Of a DNA stretch of 11,616 nucleotides, positions 1 to 7,990 are shown one piece after another. Numbering within the stretch: the first letter of the stretch is position 1; every line of letters begins with the position of its first letter. The notes below the pieces were generated by a model. That model worked only from the letters and a program-made list of their open reading frames with translations, was not told the origin of the DNA and did not search any database. The DNA is taken from contig USJF01000032.1 in NCBI GenBank assembly GCA_900554935.1, forward strand, positions 1 to 11,616, written 5' to 3'. Origin of the DNA: an uncultured Porphyromonas sp. (GTDB lineage: Bacteria; Bacteroidota; Bacteroidia; Bacteroidales; Porphyromonadaceae). The position numbers and the translations under genes are program-made.

Positions 1-144
1 CTTGCTATTGTAGGACTAGCTGCCATCCGTGAGAAGATGATGTACAACGACACACCAAAGGCACTCCGTGGCCTTGGTATGGCCTTCATCACTACCGCAC
101 TGATGGGTATCGCCTTCCAAGCCTTCTCAGGCCTAAGCCTATAA
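1..144 (+). CDS. nqrE: NqrE, Na+-translocating NADH:quinone reductase subunit E (C-terminal end only)
   Basis: Only the last 47 codons are in the window; the gene starts before position 1 and stops at TAA 142-144. The fragment reads through an [20 protein letters not shown] stretch and a final hydrophobic segment ending FQAFSGLSL, which matches the last membrane helix of NqrE as I know the family. NqrE is a small integral inner-membrane subunit of the six-subunit Na+-NQR complex, which passes electrons from NADH to quinone while exporting Na+. The identification rests mainly on the following gene being a full nqrF 48 bp downstream, since nqrE-nqrF is the conserved end of nqrABCDEF. RnfA is the closest alternative by sequence, but Rnf operons lack NqrF. 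Confidence 0.88.
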   Translation, partial: LAIVGLAAIREKMMYNDTPKALRGLGMAFITTALMGIAFQAFSGLSL

Positions 145-192
145 GGAAGAGAACCTTCTAAGAAAATGAAATACTAAATAGCGAATATAATA

Positions 193-1446
193 ATGACATT
201 CTTAGCAATTTCTACAACCACAATAGTAGTCAGCACAGTGGTGTTCCTAGTGACCATACTGCTGCTCGTGGTACTACTACTGCTAGCCCAATCCAAGCTA
301 GTAGCATCGGGTAATGTCACCATTACCGTCAATAATGATAAGAAGCTAGATGTGCCACAAGGTGGTAGCCTACTCACCACGCTACAAAATCAAGGCGTCT
401 ACCTCTCTAGTGCGTGCGGTGGACAAGGTACCTGCGGACAGTGCCGTTGCCAAGTACTAGATGGCGGTGGCGAAATACTTGCCACTGAGAAGCCACACTT
501 CACTCGTAAAGAGATGAACGACCACTATCGCCTTTCTTGCCAAGTAAAGGTAAAGGAAGACCTCAAGATCCAAGTACCTGAAGAGGTCTTTGGTGTCAAG
601 GAGTGGGAGTGCGAGGTGATCTCCAACCGCAACGTTGCCTCCTTTATCAAGGAGTTTGTTGTGAAGCTACCTGAAGGTGAGCATATGGAGTTCAAGGCTG
701 GTTCATACGCACAGATCAAGATTCCGAAGTACGAGGTCAAGTACTCCGATATGGAAGTTCAGGAGCCTTTCAAGGCCGAGTGGGATAAGTTTAATATGTG
801 GGGTCTGACCGGTAAAAATACAGAGGAGACCGTGCGTGCCTACTCAATGGCCAACTACCCAGCAGAGGGAAATATCATTACCCTCAACGTGCGTATCGCC
901 ACCCCACCATTCGACCGAAAGAATGGCGGCTGGATGAAAGTACCTCCAGGCATCGCCTCCACCTATATCTTTAGCATAAAGCCTGGGGATAAGGTGATGA
1001 TGTCGGGTCCTTATGGACACTTCCACATCCAAGAGACCGATGCCGAGATGCTCTACATTGGTGGTGGAGCAGGTATGGCACCACTTCGTGCACAGATTCT
1101 GCACCTATTCAATACCCTTAAGACCAATAGAAAAGTATCATACTGGTATGGTGCAAGATCAAAGGTAGAGATATTCTATGAGGAAGACTTCCGTAAGCTA
1201 GAGAAAGAATTCCCTAACTTCTCCTTCCATATCGCTCTATCAGCAGCTCTACCAGAGGATCACTGGACTGGCTATACCGGCTTTATCCATCAGGTGATCT
1301 ACGACCATTACCTCAAGGATCATCCCGCTCCAGAGGATATAGAGTACTACATGTGTGGTCCTGGTCCTATGGCCGCTTCTGCACTCAAGATGCTCGATGA
1401 TCTAGGTGTATCACGCGAAAGCATCTTCTTTGATGACTTCGGTTGA
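193..1446 (+). CDS. nqrF: NqrF, Na+-translocating NADH:quinone reductase subunit F
   Basis: This 417-residue protein is the NADH-oxidising entry subunit of Na+-NQR and is full length for the family. Residues 10-32 form a single very hydrophobic N-terminal membrane anchor. A plant-type 2Fe-2S ferredoxin domain follows at about 41-130, with cluster cysteines C75, C81, C84 and C116 in the expected CxxxxxCxxC...C spacing. The FAD-binding motif RAYSMANY is at 215-222. The NADH-binding part carries [10 protein letters not shown] at 290-299 and CGPGPM at 388-393, and the protein ends with the family-typical FFDDFG. Electrons are expected to run NADH to FAD to 2Fe-2S and on to the other subunits. It lies 48 bp after nqrE in the same direction and is followed by a strong terminator, so it is the last gene of the nqr operon. 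The start is the ATG just before the membrane anchor. No defect is visible. Confidence 0.97.
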   Translation: MTFLAISTTTIVVSTVVFLVTILLLVVLLLLAQSKLVASGNVTITVNNDKKLDVPQGGSLLTTLQNQGVYLSSACGGQGTCGQCRCQVLDGGGEILATEKPHFTRKEMNDHYRLSCQVKVKEDLKIQVPEEVFGVKEWECEVISNRNVASFIKEFVVKLPEGEHMEFKAGSYAQIKIPKYEVKYSDMEVQEPFKAEWDKFNMWGLTGKNTEETVRAYSMANYPAEGNIITLNVRIATPPFDRKNGGWMKVPPGIASTYIFSIKPGDKVMMSGPYGHFHIQETDAEMLYIGGGAGMAPLRAQILHLFNTLKTNRKVSYWYGARSKVEIFYEEDFRKLEKEFPNFSFHIALSAALPEDHWTGYTGFIHQVIYDHYLKDHPAPEDIEYYMCGPGPMAASALKMLDDLGVSRESIFFDDFG

Positions 1447-1474
1447 TTCCTTAAGACAATCAACTATACATAGC

Positions 1475-1517
1475 AATTGGGCTTCACTGGTATTCAGTGA
1501 AGCCCAATTCTTTTTTT
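1475..1517 (+). terminator. Rho-independent terminator of the nqr operon
   Basis: A perfect 15-bp stem (AATTGGGCTTCACTG at 1475-1489, its complement at 1495-1509) encloses a 5-nt loop, GTATT, and is followed by C and seven T residues. It begins 28 bp after the nqrF stop codon. The reverse strand of the stem is preceded by A residues only, so it should work mainly for plus-strand transcription. Confidence 0.93.
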
Positions 1518-1554
1518 CTGAGAGACTACTACTGCTTCCAAAGTCAAAAATACC

Positions 1555-1590
1555 GAGTTACAAACTAAGCAAACACTGAGTTACAAACTC
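1555..1590. repeat. Two copies of a 13-bp interrupted palindrome at 23-bp period
   Basis: Units lie at 1555-1567 (GAGTTACAAACTA) and 1578-1590 (GAGTTACAAACTC), 23 bp from start to start with a 10-bp spacer. Each perfect unit is GAGTT-ACA-AACTC, a 5-bp inverted repeat around three bases. The same unit with the same period, in the opposite orientation, forms the four-unit array at 9481-9562. Positions 1574-1591 read on the minus strand match 9480-9497 exactly (18 bp). The pair sits in the 1447-1716 gap between two converging terminators and does not code for protein. Its function is unknown. Confidence 0.85.
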
Positions 1591-1627
1591 GACGCGACAC
1601 CTGATGCAAAGCTGGATATCAGTTCAT

Positions 1628-1657
1628 TAAGAAAAAAGGGGACAAGAAGTCCCCTTT
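1628..1657 (-). terminator. Rho-independent terminator downstream of tadA
   Basis: Read on the minus strand, AAAGGGGAC pairs with GTCCCCTTT (plus 1649-1657 with 1635-1643) around a 5-nt TTCTT loop, and T residues continue to a run of six or more before C and TT. It lies 59 bp past the tadA stop codon and would end the seven-gene minus-strand run. The plus strand lacks a T tract after the stem, so it is oriented for minus-strand transcripts. Together with the nqrF terminator it isolates two converging operons. Confidence 0.85.
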
Positions 1658-1716
1658 ACAAAGTCTTACTTACAGTGTCCCTACTACTTCGGAAGAGGAT
1701 AGCCCGTGAGTAAAGG

Positions 1717-2172
1717 CTATCGGCGGTGACGGAAAAAGTCCTGCATCAGGGAGGCACACTCCTCAGCAAGGATACCCCGGGTCACAAGTGTGGATGGATG
1801 GAGAATATCATCCGAAAAGCGTGTATTGCCCGACTTCGGCTCATCCGCACCCCACACTACTCGCTTTAGGCGACTATGTCGGATAGCACCAGCACACATC
1901 ACACAAGGCTCTACCGTTACGTAGAGCGTACAATCGGGGAGCACCTTACATCCCAGATAGTTTTGGGCTGCCGTAAGAGCAATCATCTCGGCATGAGCGG
2001 TGACGTCTTGTAGCGTCTCTGTAAGGTTGTGCCCCCGCCCTATCACCGTATTCCTAGAGACAATCACTGCACCGATAGGCACCTCCTCAGCCTCATAAGC
2101 AAGTTGGGCCTCCTGAAGTGCTAGTTTCATAAAGTATTGGTCGGAAAAAGGGACGATTGATAGTTCACTCAT
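1717..2172 (-). CDS. tadA: TadA, tRNA-specific adenosine deaminase
   Basis: The product of 151 residues (from MSELS) belongs to the zinc-dependent cytidine/deoxycytidylate deaminase fold. It converts adenosine 34 to inosine in the anticodon of tRNA-Arg(ACG), allowing one tRNA to read three arginine codons. The catalytic signatures are HAE at 60-62 (zinc ligand H60, proton-shuttle E62) and PCVMC at 89-93 (zinc ligands C90 and C93). The ending FFRHRR is typical of TadA. The open frame extends upstream to 2214, but those 14 codons lie inside the preceding gene and look like its out-of-frame shadow. The start is therefore placed at 2172; the adjacent ATG at 2175 is equally possible. The stop of the preceding gene (2165-2167) lies within the start region, so translation is probably coupled. 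A guanine deaminase is the main alternative, but the motifs and length favour TadA. Confidence 0.93.
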   Translation of the reverse strand: MSELSIVPFSDQYFMKLALQEAQLAYEAEEVPIGAVIVSRNTVIGRGHNLTETLQDVTAHAEMIALTAAQNYLGCKVLPDCTLYVTVEPCVMCAGAIRHSRLKRVVWGADEPKSGNTRFSDDILHPSTLVTRGILAEECASLMQDFFRHRR

Positions 2173-2395
2173 CATCAGATAGATTTTGGTCGAAAAGAGT
2201 AGGGAAATTAGCATTAAGCTGCCTCAGCACATGAGTCATCACGATCTTTCGCAGCAGTGCCGACCGACTGCTGCACTTGTACTTCTTCACATAGTAATTG
2301 ATCATCTTCTCCTCCTCTTTCGAAAAAAGGATTGTGACCCTCTCCGACCGTGGATCTTGCTTAACATTTGGGCGTTTGATCTTTTTCTTTGCCAT
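2165..2395 (-). CDS. Small basic protein, ribbon-helix-helix-like; function unknown
   Basis: The 76-residue product is not one I can name. Residues 1-19 are strongly basic (MAKKKIKR...). Residues 19-25 (RVTILFS) could be the DNA-contacting beta strand, 26-41 a first helix and 42-60 a second helix beginning CSSRSALLRK. That order, strand then polar turn then two helices, is the pattern of ribbon-helix-helix DNA-binding proteins such as Arc, CopG and relaxosome accessory proteins. The tail is acidic (NLSDDE). It starts one base after the thioesterase stop (TAG-G-ATG) and its TGA overlaps the tadA start region, so it is in the operon and likely translationally coupled at both ends. This placement, rather than homology, is the main argument that it is a real gene. 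It could be an autoregulator or an RNA/DNA-binding accessory protein; neither is shown. Confidence 0.72.
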   Translation of the reverse strand: MAKKKIKRPNVKQDPRSERVTILFSKEEEKMINYYVKKYKCSSRSALLRKIVMTHVLRQLNANFPTLFDQNLSDDE

Positions 2396-2396
2396 C

Positions 2397-3143
2397 CTAC
2401 TTTCGGACTATCATTAGTTGAAAACAAACAGCCTCCTCATGCTCTATCTGCACATAGTCTATCAGCTCCTCAGAGTAGTGCTTCACCAGCAATTCATCAC
2501 CCAGGCGAGCCTCCTTAACAAACCTCAAGTGGGCCTCCACCAACTCCTCCTCTATAATATGAGAGACAGGAAGGGCATCCATAGCGAGCGAAACCCAGAC
2601 AGAAGAATTGACATGCCGATTGATATCAAGATCCGAGTAGCGTACTTTATGAAAATAGACTGATCGTAGCTTCGCCGTGGTCTCACGATCCAGAAGACGA
2701 CGAGGAATCTCTGGCAGCTCCAAATCGGCGAATGTAGATCTAAGAGTACGATCAGTGAGTAAGGTATCAATTGGGAGAGGCATCCGCCTACGGATATCAA
2801 TCCCTATCCACTTGGTAAATGCACTCGCGACAAGGCGACCGCCTTGCTCCAAGGTAATGATACGATCGGTAGAAATCCCCACCCAGTCCGTCACCCCAGT
2901 AGTAATGGTGAGCGGTTCCGCCACTATCGGGTGGAAAAACCGGATGCTCATACGACTAAGTACCCAGCTAGCCCCGTGCGCCATCAAGTGGTCAATACCG
3001 TAGCCGAAGTGGGCGGCATGCTCACCCGCTACGTGGATCATCCTGCTCACCAATTGGCTTAAAGGGTATCGCCCTCTCAAGTCGAGATGAAAGGGCCATA
3101 ACTCCAGCTGCATACTTAGTTTGTGATCCGAGATGGTCTCCAT
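2397..3143 (-). CDS. Acyl-ACP thioesterase (double hotdog fold)
   Basis: The 248-residue product fits the bacterial acyl-ACP thioesterase family related to plant FatA/FatB, which hydrolyses acyl-ACP to release free fatty acids in the cytoplasm. The N-terminal hotdog covers roughly residues 1-130 and includes RMSIRFFHPIVAEPLTITT (64-82). The C-terminal hotdog holds VRYSDLDINRHVNS at 167-180, the most diagnostic stretch. In it D173, N175 and H177 reproduce the D-x-N-x-H pattern used in catalysis by plant enzymes, and E211 in RFVKEARLGD could be the fourth residue; these roles are inferred by analogy. No signal peptide is seen. Gaps are 3 bp to hisS upstream and 1 bp to the next gene downstream, so it is co-transcribed. 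A 4-hydroxybenzoyl-CoA-type thioesterase is less likely because those have a single hotdog domain of about 140 residues. Chain-length preference cannot be read from the sequence. Confidence 0.88.
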   Translation of the reverse strand: METISDHKLSMQLELWPFHLDLRGRYPLSQLVSRMIHVAGEHAAHFGYGIDHLMAHGASWVLSRMSIRFFHPIVAEPLTITTGVTDWVGISTDRIITLEQGGRLVASAFTKWIGIDIRRRMPLPIDTLLTDRTLRSTFADLELPEIPRRLLDRETTAKLRSVYFHKVRYSDLDINRHVNSSVWVSLAMDALPVSHIIEEELVEAHLRFVKEARLGDELLVKHYSEELIDYVQIEHEEAVCFQLMIVRK

Positions 3144-3146
3144 CGT

Positions 3147-4505
3147 CTATCTTACCTTGGCAATCAATGCATCGAGCGAAAGGGCACTTTGCTCACCACT
3201 CTCCATATTCTTCAAGGTAATGGTCTTATTTTGCACCTCTTCCTCCCCCACAAATGCGACATAAGGAATCTGGAGTGCATTGGCATAGCTCATCTGCTTC
3301 TTCATCTTCGCCTCTTCGGGGTATAGCTCTACAGCGATACCTTCCTTACGTATCAAATTGAGTAGAGGGAGGATATAACGCACTTCCTTATCACCAAAGT
3401 TGACGAACATTAGTCGGGTACCAGAGGTGGCCTCCTTAGGATAGAGGTCTAGCTGATTCAACACATCGAAAATACGATCGGCACCAAAGGAAATTCCCAC
3501 GCCACTCACCCCATCGAGGCCAAAGACGCCAGTGAGATTGTCGTACCTACCTCCTCCCGTAATACTTCCAATCACCACGTCATTGGCTTTTACCTCAAAG
3601 ATAGTGCCAGTATAGTAGTCCAAACCCCTAGCGAGCGAGAGGTCAAGGAGCACCCTATTGTAGAGTGGCGAGAGCTGTAGCATCTCAAAGATATAGCTCA
3701 GCTCCTCAACCCCCTTCTGCCCTACTTCGCTATCGGAAAAGAGGGTATTCATCTTCTGCAGTTTCTCCTCATTGGAGCCTTGGAAGTTGAGGATAGGGTA
3801 GAGCTTATCGCACGCCTCCTCGGTTATGCCCTTGGAGAGCAACTCGGCACGCACTCCGTCCCACCCAATCTTATCTAGCTTATCAATGGCCACGGTAAGG
3901 TCTATGATGTTTTCAATACCCAAAGTCTCCCCAATAGCTGTGAGTAACTTGCGATTATTGAGATGGATCGTGACGGAGATATTGAGGCGATGAAAGACGG
4001 TATCGATGATCCGAGTGAGCTCTACTTCGTGAAGAAGCGAGTCTGAGCCAATCACATCGGCATCGCACTGGAAAAACTCGCGATACCGCCCCTTTTGAGG
4101 CCGATCAGCACGCCAAACTGGCTGTATCTGGAAGCGACGGAAGGGGAAGGCGATCTCATTGCGGTGCTGTACCACATAGCGGGCGAAAGGCACTGTAAGA
4201 TCGTAACGCAAGCCTCGGTCACATGCACGAGCAGCAAACTCGGCAGGGGCAATCGTTAGCAGCTCCTCACGATTGAAGTCCTTCAGGCTATCGCCACTAT
4301 TGAGGATGCGGAAAAGTAGTTTATCCCCTTCTGCCCCATACTTCCCAGTAAGAGTAGAGAGGTTCTCCATCGCAGGGGTCTCTATCTCCCTAAATCCATA
4401 AGTGCGATAAACGCTCTTGATGGTATCAAATATATAGTTTCTTTTCGCCATCTCCTCGGGAGAGAAGTCGCGAGTACCTTTAGGAATTGAAGGTTTTTGT
4501 GCCAT
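3147..4505 (-). CDS. hisS: Histidyl-tRNA synthetase
   Basis: This class II aminoacyl-tRNA synthetase of 452 residues charges tRNA-His with histidine. Motif 1 lies around [12 protein letters not shown] (37-48), motif 2 in [25 protein letters not shown] (122-146), and motif 3 at GISFGADRI (337-345). The histidine-specific ARGLDYYTG is at 292-300 and GGGRYDNL at 317-324. The C-terminal anticodon-binding domain occupies about 360-452. The [10 protein letters not shown] stretch (103-112) distinguishes it from HisZ-type paralogues that lack activity, as do the intact motif 2 and 3 arginines. It follows the nitroreductase gene by 12 bp and precedes the thioesterase by 3 bp. No T-box or other leader is visible in the 12-bp gap, so expression probably depends on the upstream operon promoter or one inside the preceding gene. 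Confidence 0.97.
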   Translation of the reverse strand: MAQKPSIPKGTRDFSPEEMAKRNYIFDTIKSVYRTYGFREIETPAMENLSTLTGKYGAEGDKLLFRILNSGDSLKDFNREELLTIAPAEFAARACDRGLRYDLTVPFARYVVQHRNEIAFPFRRFQIQPVWRADRPQKGRYREFFQCDADVIGSDSLLHEVELTRIIDTVFHRLNISVTIHLNNRKLLTAIGETLGIENIIDLTVAIDKLDKIGWDGVRAELLSKGITEEACDKLYPILNFQGSNEEKLQKMNTLFSDSEVGQKGVEELSYIFEMLQLSPLYNRVLLDLSLARGLDYYTGTIFEVKANDVVIGSITGGGRYDNLTGVFGLDGVSGVGISFGADRIFDVLNQLDLYPKEATSGTRLMFVNFGDKEVRYILPLLNLIRKEGIAVELYPEEAKMKKQMSYANALQIPYVAFVGEEEVQNKTITLKNMESGEQSALSLDALIAKVR

Positions 4506-4517
4506 ATCTATCTCTAT

Positions 4518-5069
4518 TTATTTTGAATATTTATTGTAAGAAAGGAGTTCTGCGAGAGGCTTCCGCTTCTTAGCTCTTAGCTCCTGAAGTGAGTAGCCAA
4601 GGGAGATCACGAGAGGGATCTTCTTGCCTCTTGACACACCTAGTACTTTGCGAAGTTTACGCTCATTGACCCACCCCATAATGCAACTACCTAGACCCTT
4701 CTCACGTGCTGCGAGGGTGATATAACTAGCTACAATCCCAATATCATAAGCGGGGAGATGCTTATTAAGGAAAAGCGAACCGGCCTTACCAGCCATGTTG
4801 GCCGACTCCTCTACCAGCACTAGAAGGACTGGCGCTGTGGCTGCAAACTTATTCATCCCTGGTATCAGGGGTGTGGTGAGCGTCTCTGCCACCTTATCAC
4901 GTGTGGCAGGATCATCCACTACAATAAAGTGCCACGGCTGTGAATTGGTAGCCGAGGGAGCCAAACGAGCCACCTCGAGGATATGCTCAATCACCTCTCT
5001 TGGGACTGGGCGACTTTCGTCGTACCTACGATCGCTCTGCCGTGTCGACACTAAATCTTGTAGGCTCAT
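4518..5069 (-). CDS. Nitroreductase family protein, FMN-dependent
   Basis: The 183-residue product is a compact nitroreductase-fold protein that should bind FMN at a homodimer interface and use NAD(P)H. FMN-contacting signatures are RQSDRRYDE (10-18), PSATNSQPWHFIVV (38-51) and GLGSCIMGW (125-133). The C-terminal KRKPLAELL is common in the family. The physiological substrate cannot be deduced; members reduce nitroaromatics, quinones or flavins, and some have dedicated roles. Its ATG overlaps the TGA of ribE in an ATGA junction (5066-5069), so the two are translationally coupled. This pairs a riboflavin synthase with a flavin-using enzyme. The length is at the short end of the family but all three motifs are present, so it is not truncated. 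Confidence 0.92.
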   Translation of the reverse strand: MSLQDLVSTRQSDRRYDESRPVPREVIEHILEVARLAPSATNSQPWHFIVVDDPATRDKVAETLTTPLIPGMNKFAATAPVLLVLVEESANMAGKAGSLFLNKHLPAYDIGIVASYITLAAREKGLGSCIMGWVNERKLRKVLGVSRGKKIPLVISLGYSLQELRAKKRKPLAELLSYNKYSK

Positions 5070-5686
5070 GACTTCTGTATCTCAATGATGCGAGCTAGGT
5101 ATTTGCCGATGATATCAAACTCAAGGTTGACCCTTTTACCCACCTCAAGTGTCTTGAAGTTGGTATGCTCAATTGTATATGGAATGATGGCCACCTCAAA
5201 GCTATTGGGTGTGGAATTGACCACCGTAAGGCTCACACCATTAACACAGACAGAGCCCTTCTCCACCGTCATATAACCACGAAGTGCCATCTCTTTAGGG
5301 ACGCTGTACTCGATATGGAAGTAGTGACTTCCCTCCGCCTCACGTATCTCCGTACAGACACCAGTGGTATCCACATGTCCTTGCACGATATGGCCATCTA
5401 GCCTACCCCCCACGGTCATGCTTCGCTCTAGATTCACCAAATCTCCAGGCTTTAGATCGCCTAGGTTCGAGCGTTGGAGCGTCTCAAGTATCGCCGTAAC
5501 GGTATAGCTACACTCCGCTAAGTCAATGGCCACCACCGTAAGACAGACACCATTGTGCGATATACTTTGATCCACCTTTAGCTCCTCTACAAAGGGGGCA
5601 GTAAGTGTAAGATGTACATTTTCCGTTCCTTCTTCTCTCACCACTCTCAATACCGTGGCGGTACTTTCTACTATTCCTGAAAACAT
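5066..5686 (-). CDS. ribE: Riboflavin synthase, alpha subunit
   Basis: The enzyme dismutates two molecules of 6,7-dimethyl-8-ribityllumazine to riboflavin and the pyrimidinedione intermediate, the last step of riboflavin synthesis. The 206 residues show the internal duplication of the family. The first barrel starts MFSGIVE (1-7) and has NGVCLTV at 45-51; the second, after GRLDGHIVQGHVDTTG (94-109), has NGVSLTV at 149-155. C48 and the nearby threonine match the usual active-site residues of the N-terminal barrel. A C-terminal helix (about 186-206) matches the trimerisation helix. It follows ppk1 by 22 bp with no terminator between. I see no FMN riboswitch in front of it, so flavin control, if any, is elsewhere. 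Confidence 0.96.
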   Translation of the reverse strand: MFSGIVESTATVLRVVREEGTENVHLTLTAPFVEELKVDQSISHNGVCLTVVAIDLAECSYTVTAILETLQRSNLGDLKPGDLVNLERSMTVGGRLDGHIVQGHVDTTGVCTEIREAEGSHYFHIEYSVPKEMALRGYMTVEKGSVCVNGVSLTVVNSTPNSFEVAIIPYTIEHTNFKTLEVGKRVNLEFDIIGKYLARIIEIQKS

Positions 5687-5708
5687 ATCGTATTACTCTA
5701 TCAATTGT

Positions 5709-7889
5709 TTACTTCTTTTTCCTAAAAATCAGCTGATTGAGCCAGCTCTGTTTGCTACGAGGAGTCCGCTCCAAGCTAGGCACCTCCACCTGTTCCTTCA
5801 CCTCACTACTTATATAAAAAGGGGGCTGGTGATTAAATCGCTCCACCACCCGATACATCTCCTCCTGAGTCCGGATCGCCTTCTCTGGGTGGTCGCGCTT
5901 AGGGATATTCTCCAGCTCCGAGGAGAGGTAAGTAGCCTTTACATTGTCGCTTAGGCAGAGCTGCAATACCTCCTTCAAAAACGCCTTAATTCCAGGCTCC
6001 AATACCGGGGCACCACACTCTATACGACGGTAGAGGTTGCGCGTCATCCAGTCGGCAGAAGAGACGAAGCAAAGCTCCTCTCCCCCATGGTAGAAGTACC
6101 AGATGCGGGCATGCTCTAGGTAGATATCTAGCAGACGGATTATCCGTATGTTTTTGCTAAAAGGCTGATCCGGAATAGCACGACAGATACCACGTATCAG
6201 GAGATCGATTTTTACTCCAGCTTCCGACGCTTCATAGAGTTTATCGATCACCCCTTGCTCCTCAAGCGAATTCATCTTGAGTACCATCCGTGCTTTTCGC
6301 CCCGCCTTAGCCTCGGCTATCTCATAGTCAATCAATTGGTAAATCCGCTCCACCATACCATAGCTAGCCACAAGGAGATGCTCAAAGGTATGCGTAGTGT
6401 CACCTCGCTCCAAGAGTAGAAAGAGTTGAGAGAGGTCGTAAGCCAATTCCTGTCGGCTTGAAAAGACTAGTACATCCGAATAGATCTTCGCTGTCTTTTC
6501 ATTAAAGTTGCCCGTACTAAAGCAAGCGATACCACACTTACCCGGCACTGCCTCGGGGTGGAACTCTATAAAGCAAGTCTTGGCATGCACCTTAAGACCC
6601 GGCAAAGAGTAGAGTATCTTGATGCCGTGGCGGATCATCCGCTGAGCCGTCTGCAGATTATTCTCCTCATCAAACCTCGCCTTCAGCTCCACAAAGACTG
6701 TCACCTCCTTACCCCTACTTGCTGCCTTTATCAGTGCATCAATCACCTCCGAATCCTCCGCCACACGGTACTGCGTTAGCTTAATACCCTTCACCCGAGG
6801 ATCGGTAGAAGCCGCCTGTAGCGTACTAAGGAGATAATCAAAACTGGTATAAGGCACATAGATAGCCTCATCCTGTCTCAGGAGGTGATCCAACTTATTC
6901 AGACACTGATCCCATCTATAGTGAGGGATAGCTGCATGGTAATGCTGCTCGTATTCAGAACCAATCGGATTAGGTAGCTTCCTAAGATCCTGTAGCTGTA
7001 AGTGACGCCGACTAGGCAGAAGCACCTCAGCACCAAGCTTCATAGATTGCACCAATTGCTCCAGTACCACCGCCGGCATCATATCATCAAATTGCAGGCG
7101 TGTCACCGCCCCAGTCTTACGCTTAGATATCTGCTCCTCAATATGCTCTGCGAGGTCCACGCCTCCCGCCCCTTCATCGAGCTCAATATCGGCATCTCGC
7201 GAGACCTTAAAGCTATAAGAGCCAATAACGTCATAGCCCACAAAGATCTTATCAAGGCCCGCACGCACCACTTCATCCAAAAAGGTATAAGAGTAGCGAC
7301 CCTCAAAGTCGGGCAATCTCAAGAAGCGAGCCACCTTAGTAAAAGGGAGCTTAATCATAAAGACCCGCTTCTGACCATCCGAATGGCGACGTACATAGAC
7401 CGCCAGATAGATCCGCTTATCCCGCACAAAGACATTCATAAGATTGGGACTCACCAGCACCGGCTGAAGGTACGGGAATACCTCCTCCTCAAAGTATCGC
7501 TCCACAAAGGCACGTATCTTACCGGCAAACTCCTCAGCGTGGGTAAAGACCTTCACCCCAGCTTCAAAGAGATCCGGCACCATCACCTCCTCCCACGCCT
7601 GCCGAAATAGCTCCTCCTGCGACTTCACCTCATCCGTAAGCGCCTTAAAGCTCTCATGCTTCAAGGCCACCTCCGCCTCATCCCCCCTTCCGATAGCCCT
7701 ATCCAACGCCGCACGGTTACTTGCCACACGCACTTGGTAAAACTCCTCAAGGTTGGATGAAAAGATCGAGAGGAAGCTAATCCGCTCATATATCGGCACA
7801 CTCCTGTCTAGCGACTCCATCAGCACCCGCTTATTGAAAGCGAGCCAACTGATGTCCCTATCAAAATATCTACTATTCCTACCCTCCAT
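5709..7889 (-). CDS. ppk1: Polyphosphate kinase 1
   Basis: Ppk1 reversibly transfers the gamma phosphate of ATP to inorganic polyphosphate. The 726-residue product begins with the N-domain signature YFDRDISWLAFNKRVL (8-23) and SNLEEFYQVRV (45-55). The phospholipase-D-like C domains carry the autophosphorylated histidine in GLKVHAKTCF (H435) and a second conserved histidine in LEHARIWYFYHGG (H593), equal or nearly equal in number to the E. coli catalytic histidines. FSTGNFNEKTAKIYSD (457-472) and SADWMTRNLYRRIE (611-624) are further hallmarks. Beyond about residue 655 there is a hydrophilic tail of some 70 residues ending in basic FRKKK, making it longer than the E. coli enzyme. It is the first gene of the packed run to tadA and lies 101 bp after uraA, with a possible promoter in that gap. 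Confidence 0.97.
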   Translation of the reverse strand: MEGRNSRYFDRDISWLAFNKRVLMESLDRSVPIYERISFLSIFSSNLEEFYQVRVASNRAALDRAIGRGDEAEVALKHESFKALTDEVKSQEELFRQAWEEVMVPDLFEAGVKVFTHAEEFAGKIRAFVERYFEEEVFPYLQPVLVSPNLMNVFVRDKRIYLAVYVRRHSDGQKRVFMIKLPFTKVARFLRLPDFEGRYSYTFLDEVVRAGLDKIFVGYDVIGSYSFKVSRDADIELDEGAGGVDLAEHIEEQISKRKTGAVTRLQFDDMMPAVVLEQLVQSMKLGAEVLLPSRRHLQLQDLRKLPNPIGSEYEQHYHAAIPHYRWDQCLNKLDHLLRQDEAIYVPYTSFDYLLSTLQAASTDPRVKGIKLTQYRVAEDSEVIDALIKAASRGKEVTVFVELKARFDEENNLQTAQRMIRHGIKILYSLPGLKVHAKTCFIEFHPEAVPGKCGIACFSTGNFNEKTAKIYSDVLVFSSRQELAYDLSQLFLLLERGDTTHTFEHLLVASYGMVERIYQLIDYEIAEAKAGRKARMVLKMNSLEEQGVIDKLYEASEAGVKIDLLIRGICRAIPDQPFSKNIRIIRLLDIYLEHARIWYFYHGGEELCFVSSADWMTRNLYRRIECGAPVLEPGIKAFLKEVLQLCLSDNVKATYLSSELENIPKRDHPEKAIRTQEEMYRVVERFNHQPPFYISSEVKEQVEVPSLERTPRSKQSWLNQLIFRKKK

Positions 7890-7924
7890 AAGACACTAAT
7901 CCATTCAATATACATCTATCACCA

Positions 7925-7932
7925 CAAATTTA
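7925..7932 (-). promoter_or_regulatory. Possible -7 element of a ppk1 promoter
   Basis: On the minus strand, TAAATTTG matches the Bacteroidota -7 consensus TAnnTTTG, about 35 bp upstream of the ppk1 ATG. No TTG or TTTG is found at the expected -33 spacing, so this is a half match in an AT-rich gap and may be chance. If real it drives the ppk1 to tadA run. Confidence 0.35.
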
Positions 7933-7963
7933 CTAAAACTTTAGCTATAATCTGAATGGAACC

Positions 7964-7976
7964 CCCGCTAAGCGGG
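7964..7976 (-). terminator. Weak hairpin after uraA, possible terminator
   Basis: A short GC-rich stem, CCCGC with GCGGG around TTA on the minus strand, lies 15 bp past the uraA stop. No T tract follows it on the minus strand, so termination would be inefficient and read-through into ppk1 is likely. It may instead be just a structured spacer. Confidence 0.3.
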
Positions 7977-7990
7977 AAAAGGCCTACCAG

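Noticed and set aside
2173..2214. Upstream extension of TadA to a start at 2214
   Set aside because: The extra residues (MLISLLFSTKIYLM) are out-of-frame translation of the end of the preceding gene and do not match TadA N termini.
5687..5708. FMN riboswitch in front of ribE
   Set aside because: Only 22 bp separate ppk1 and ribE, which is too short for the element, and no conserved FMN-switch sequence is visible upstream.
7002..7610. 202-codon plus-strand open frame opposite ppk1
   Set aside because: It lies wholly antisense to conserved Ppk1 coding sequence, is rich in His, Leu and Arg as expected for a shadow frame, and shows no domain.
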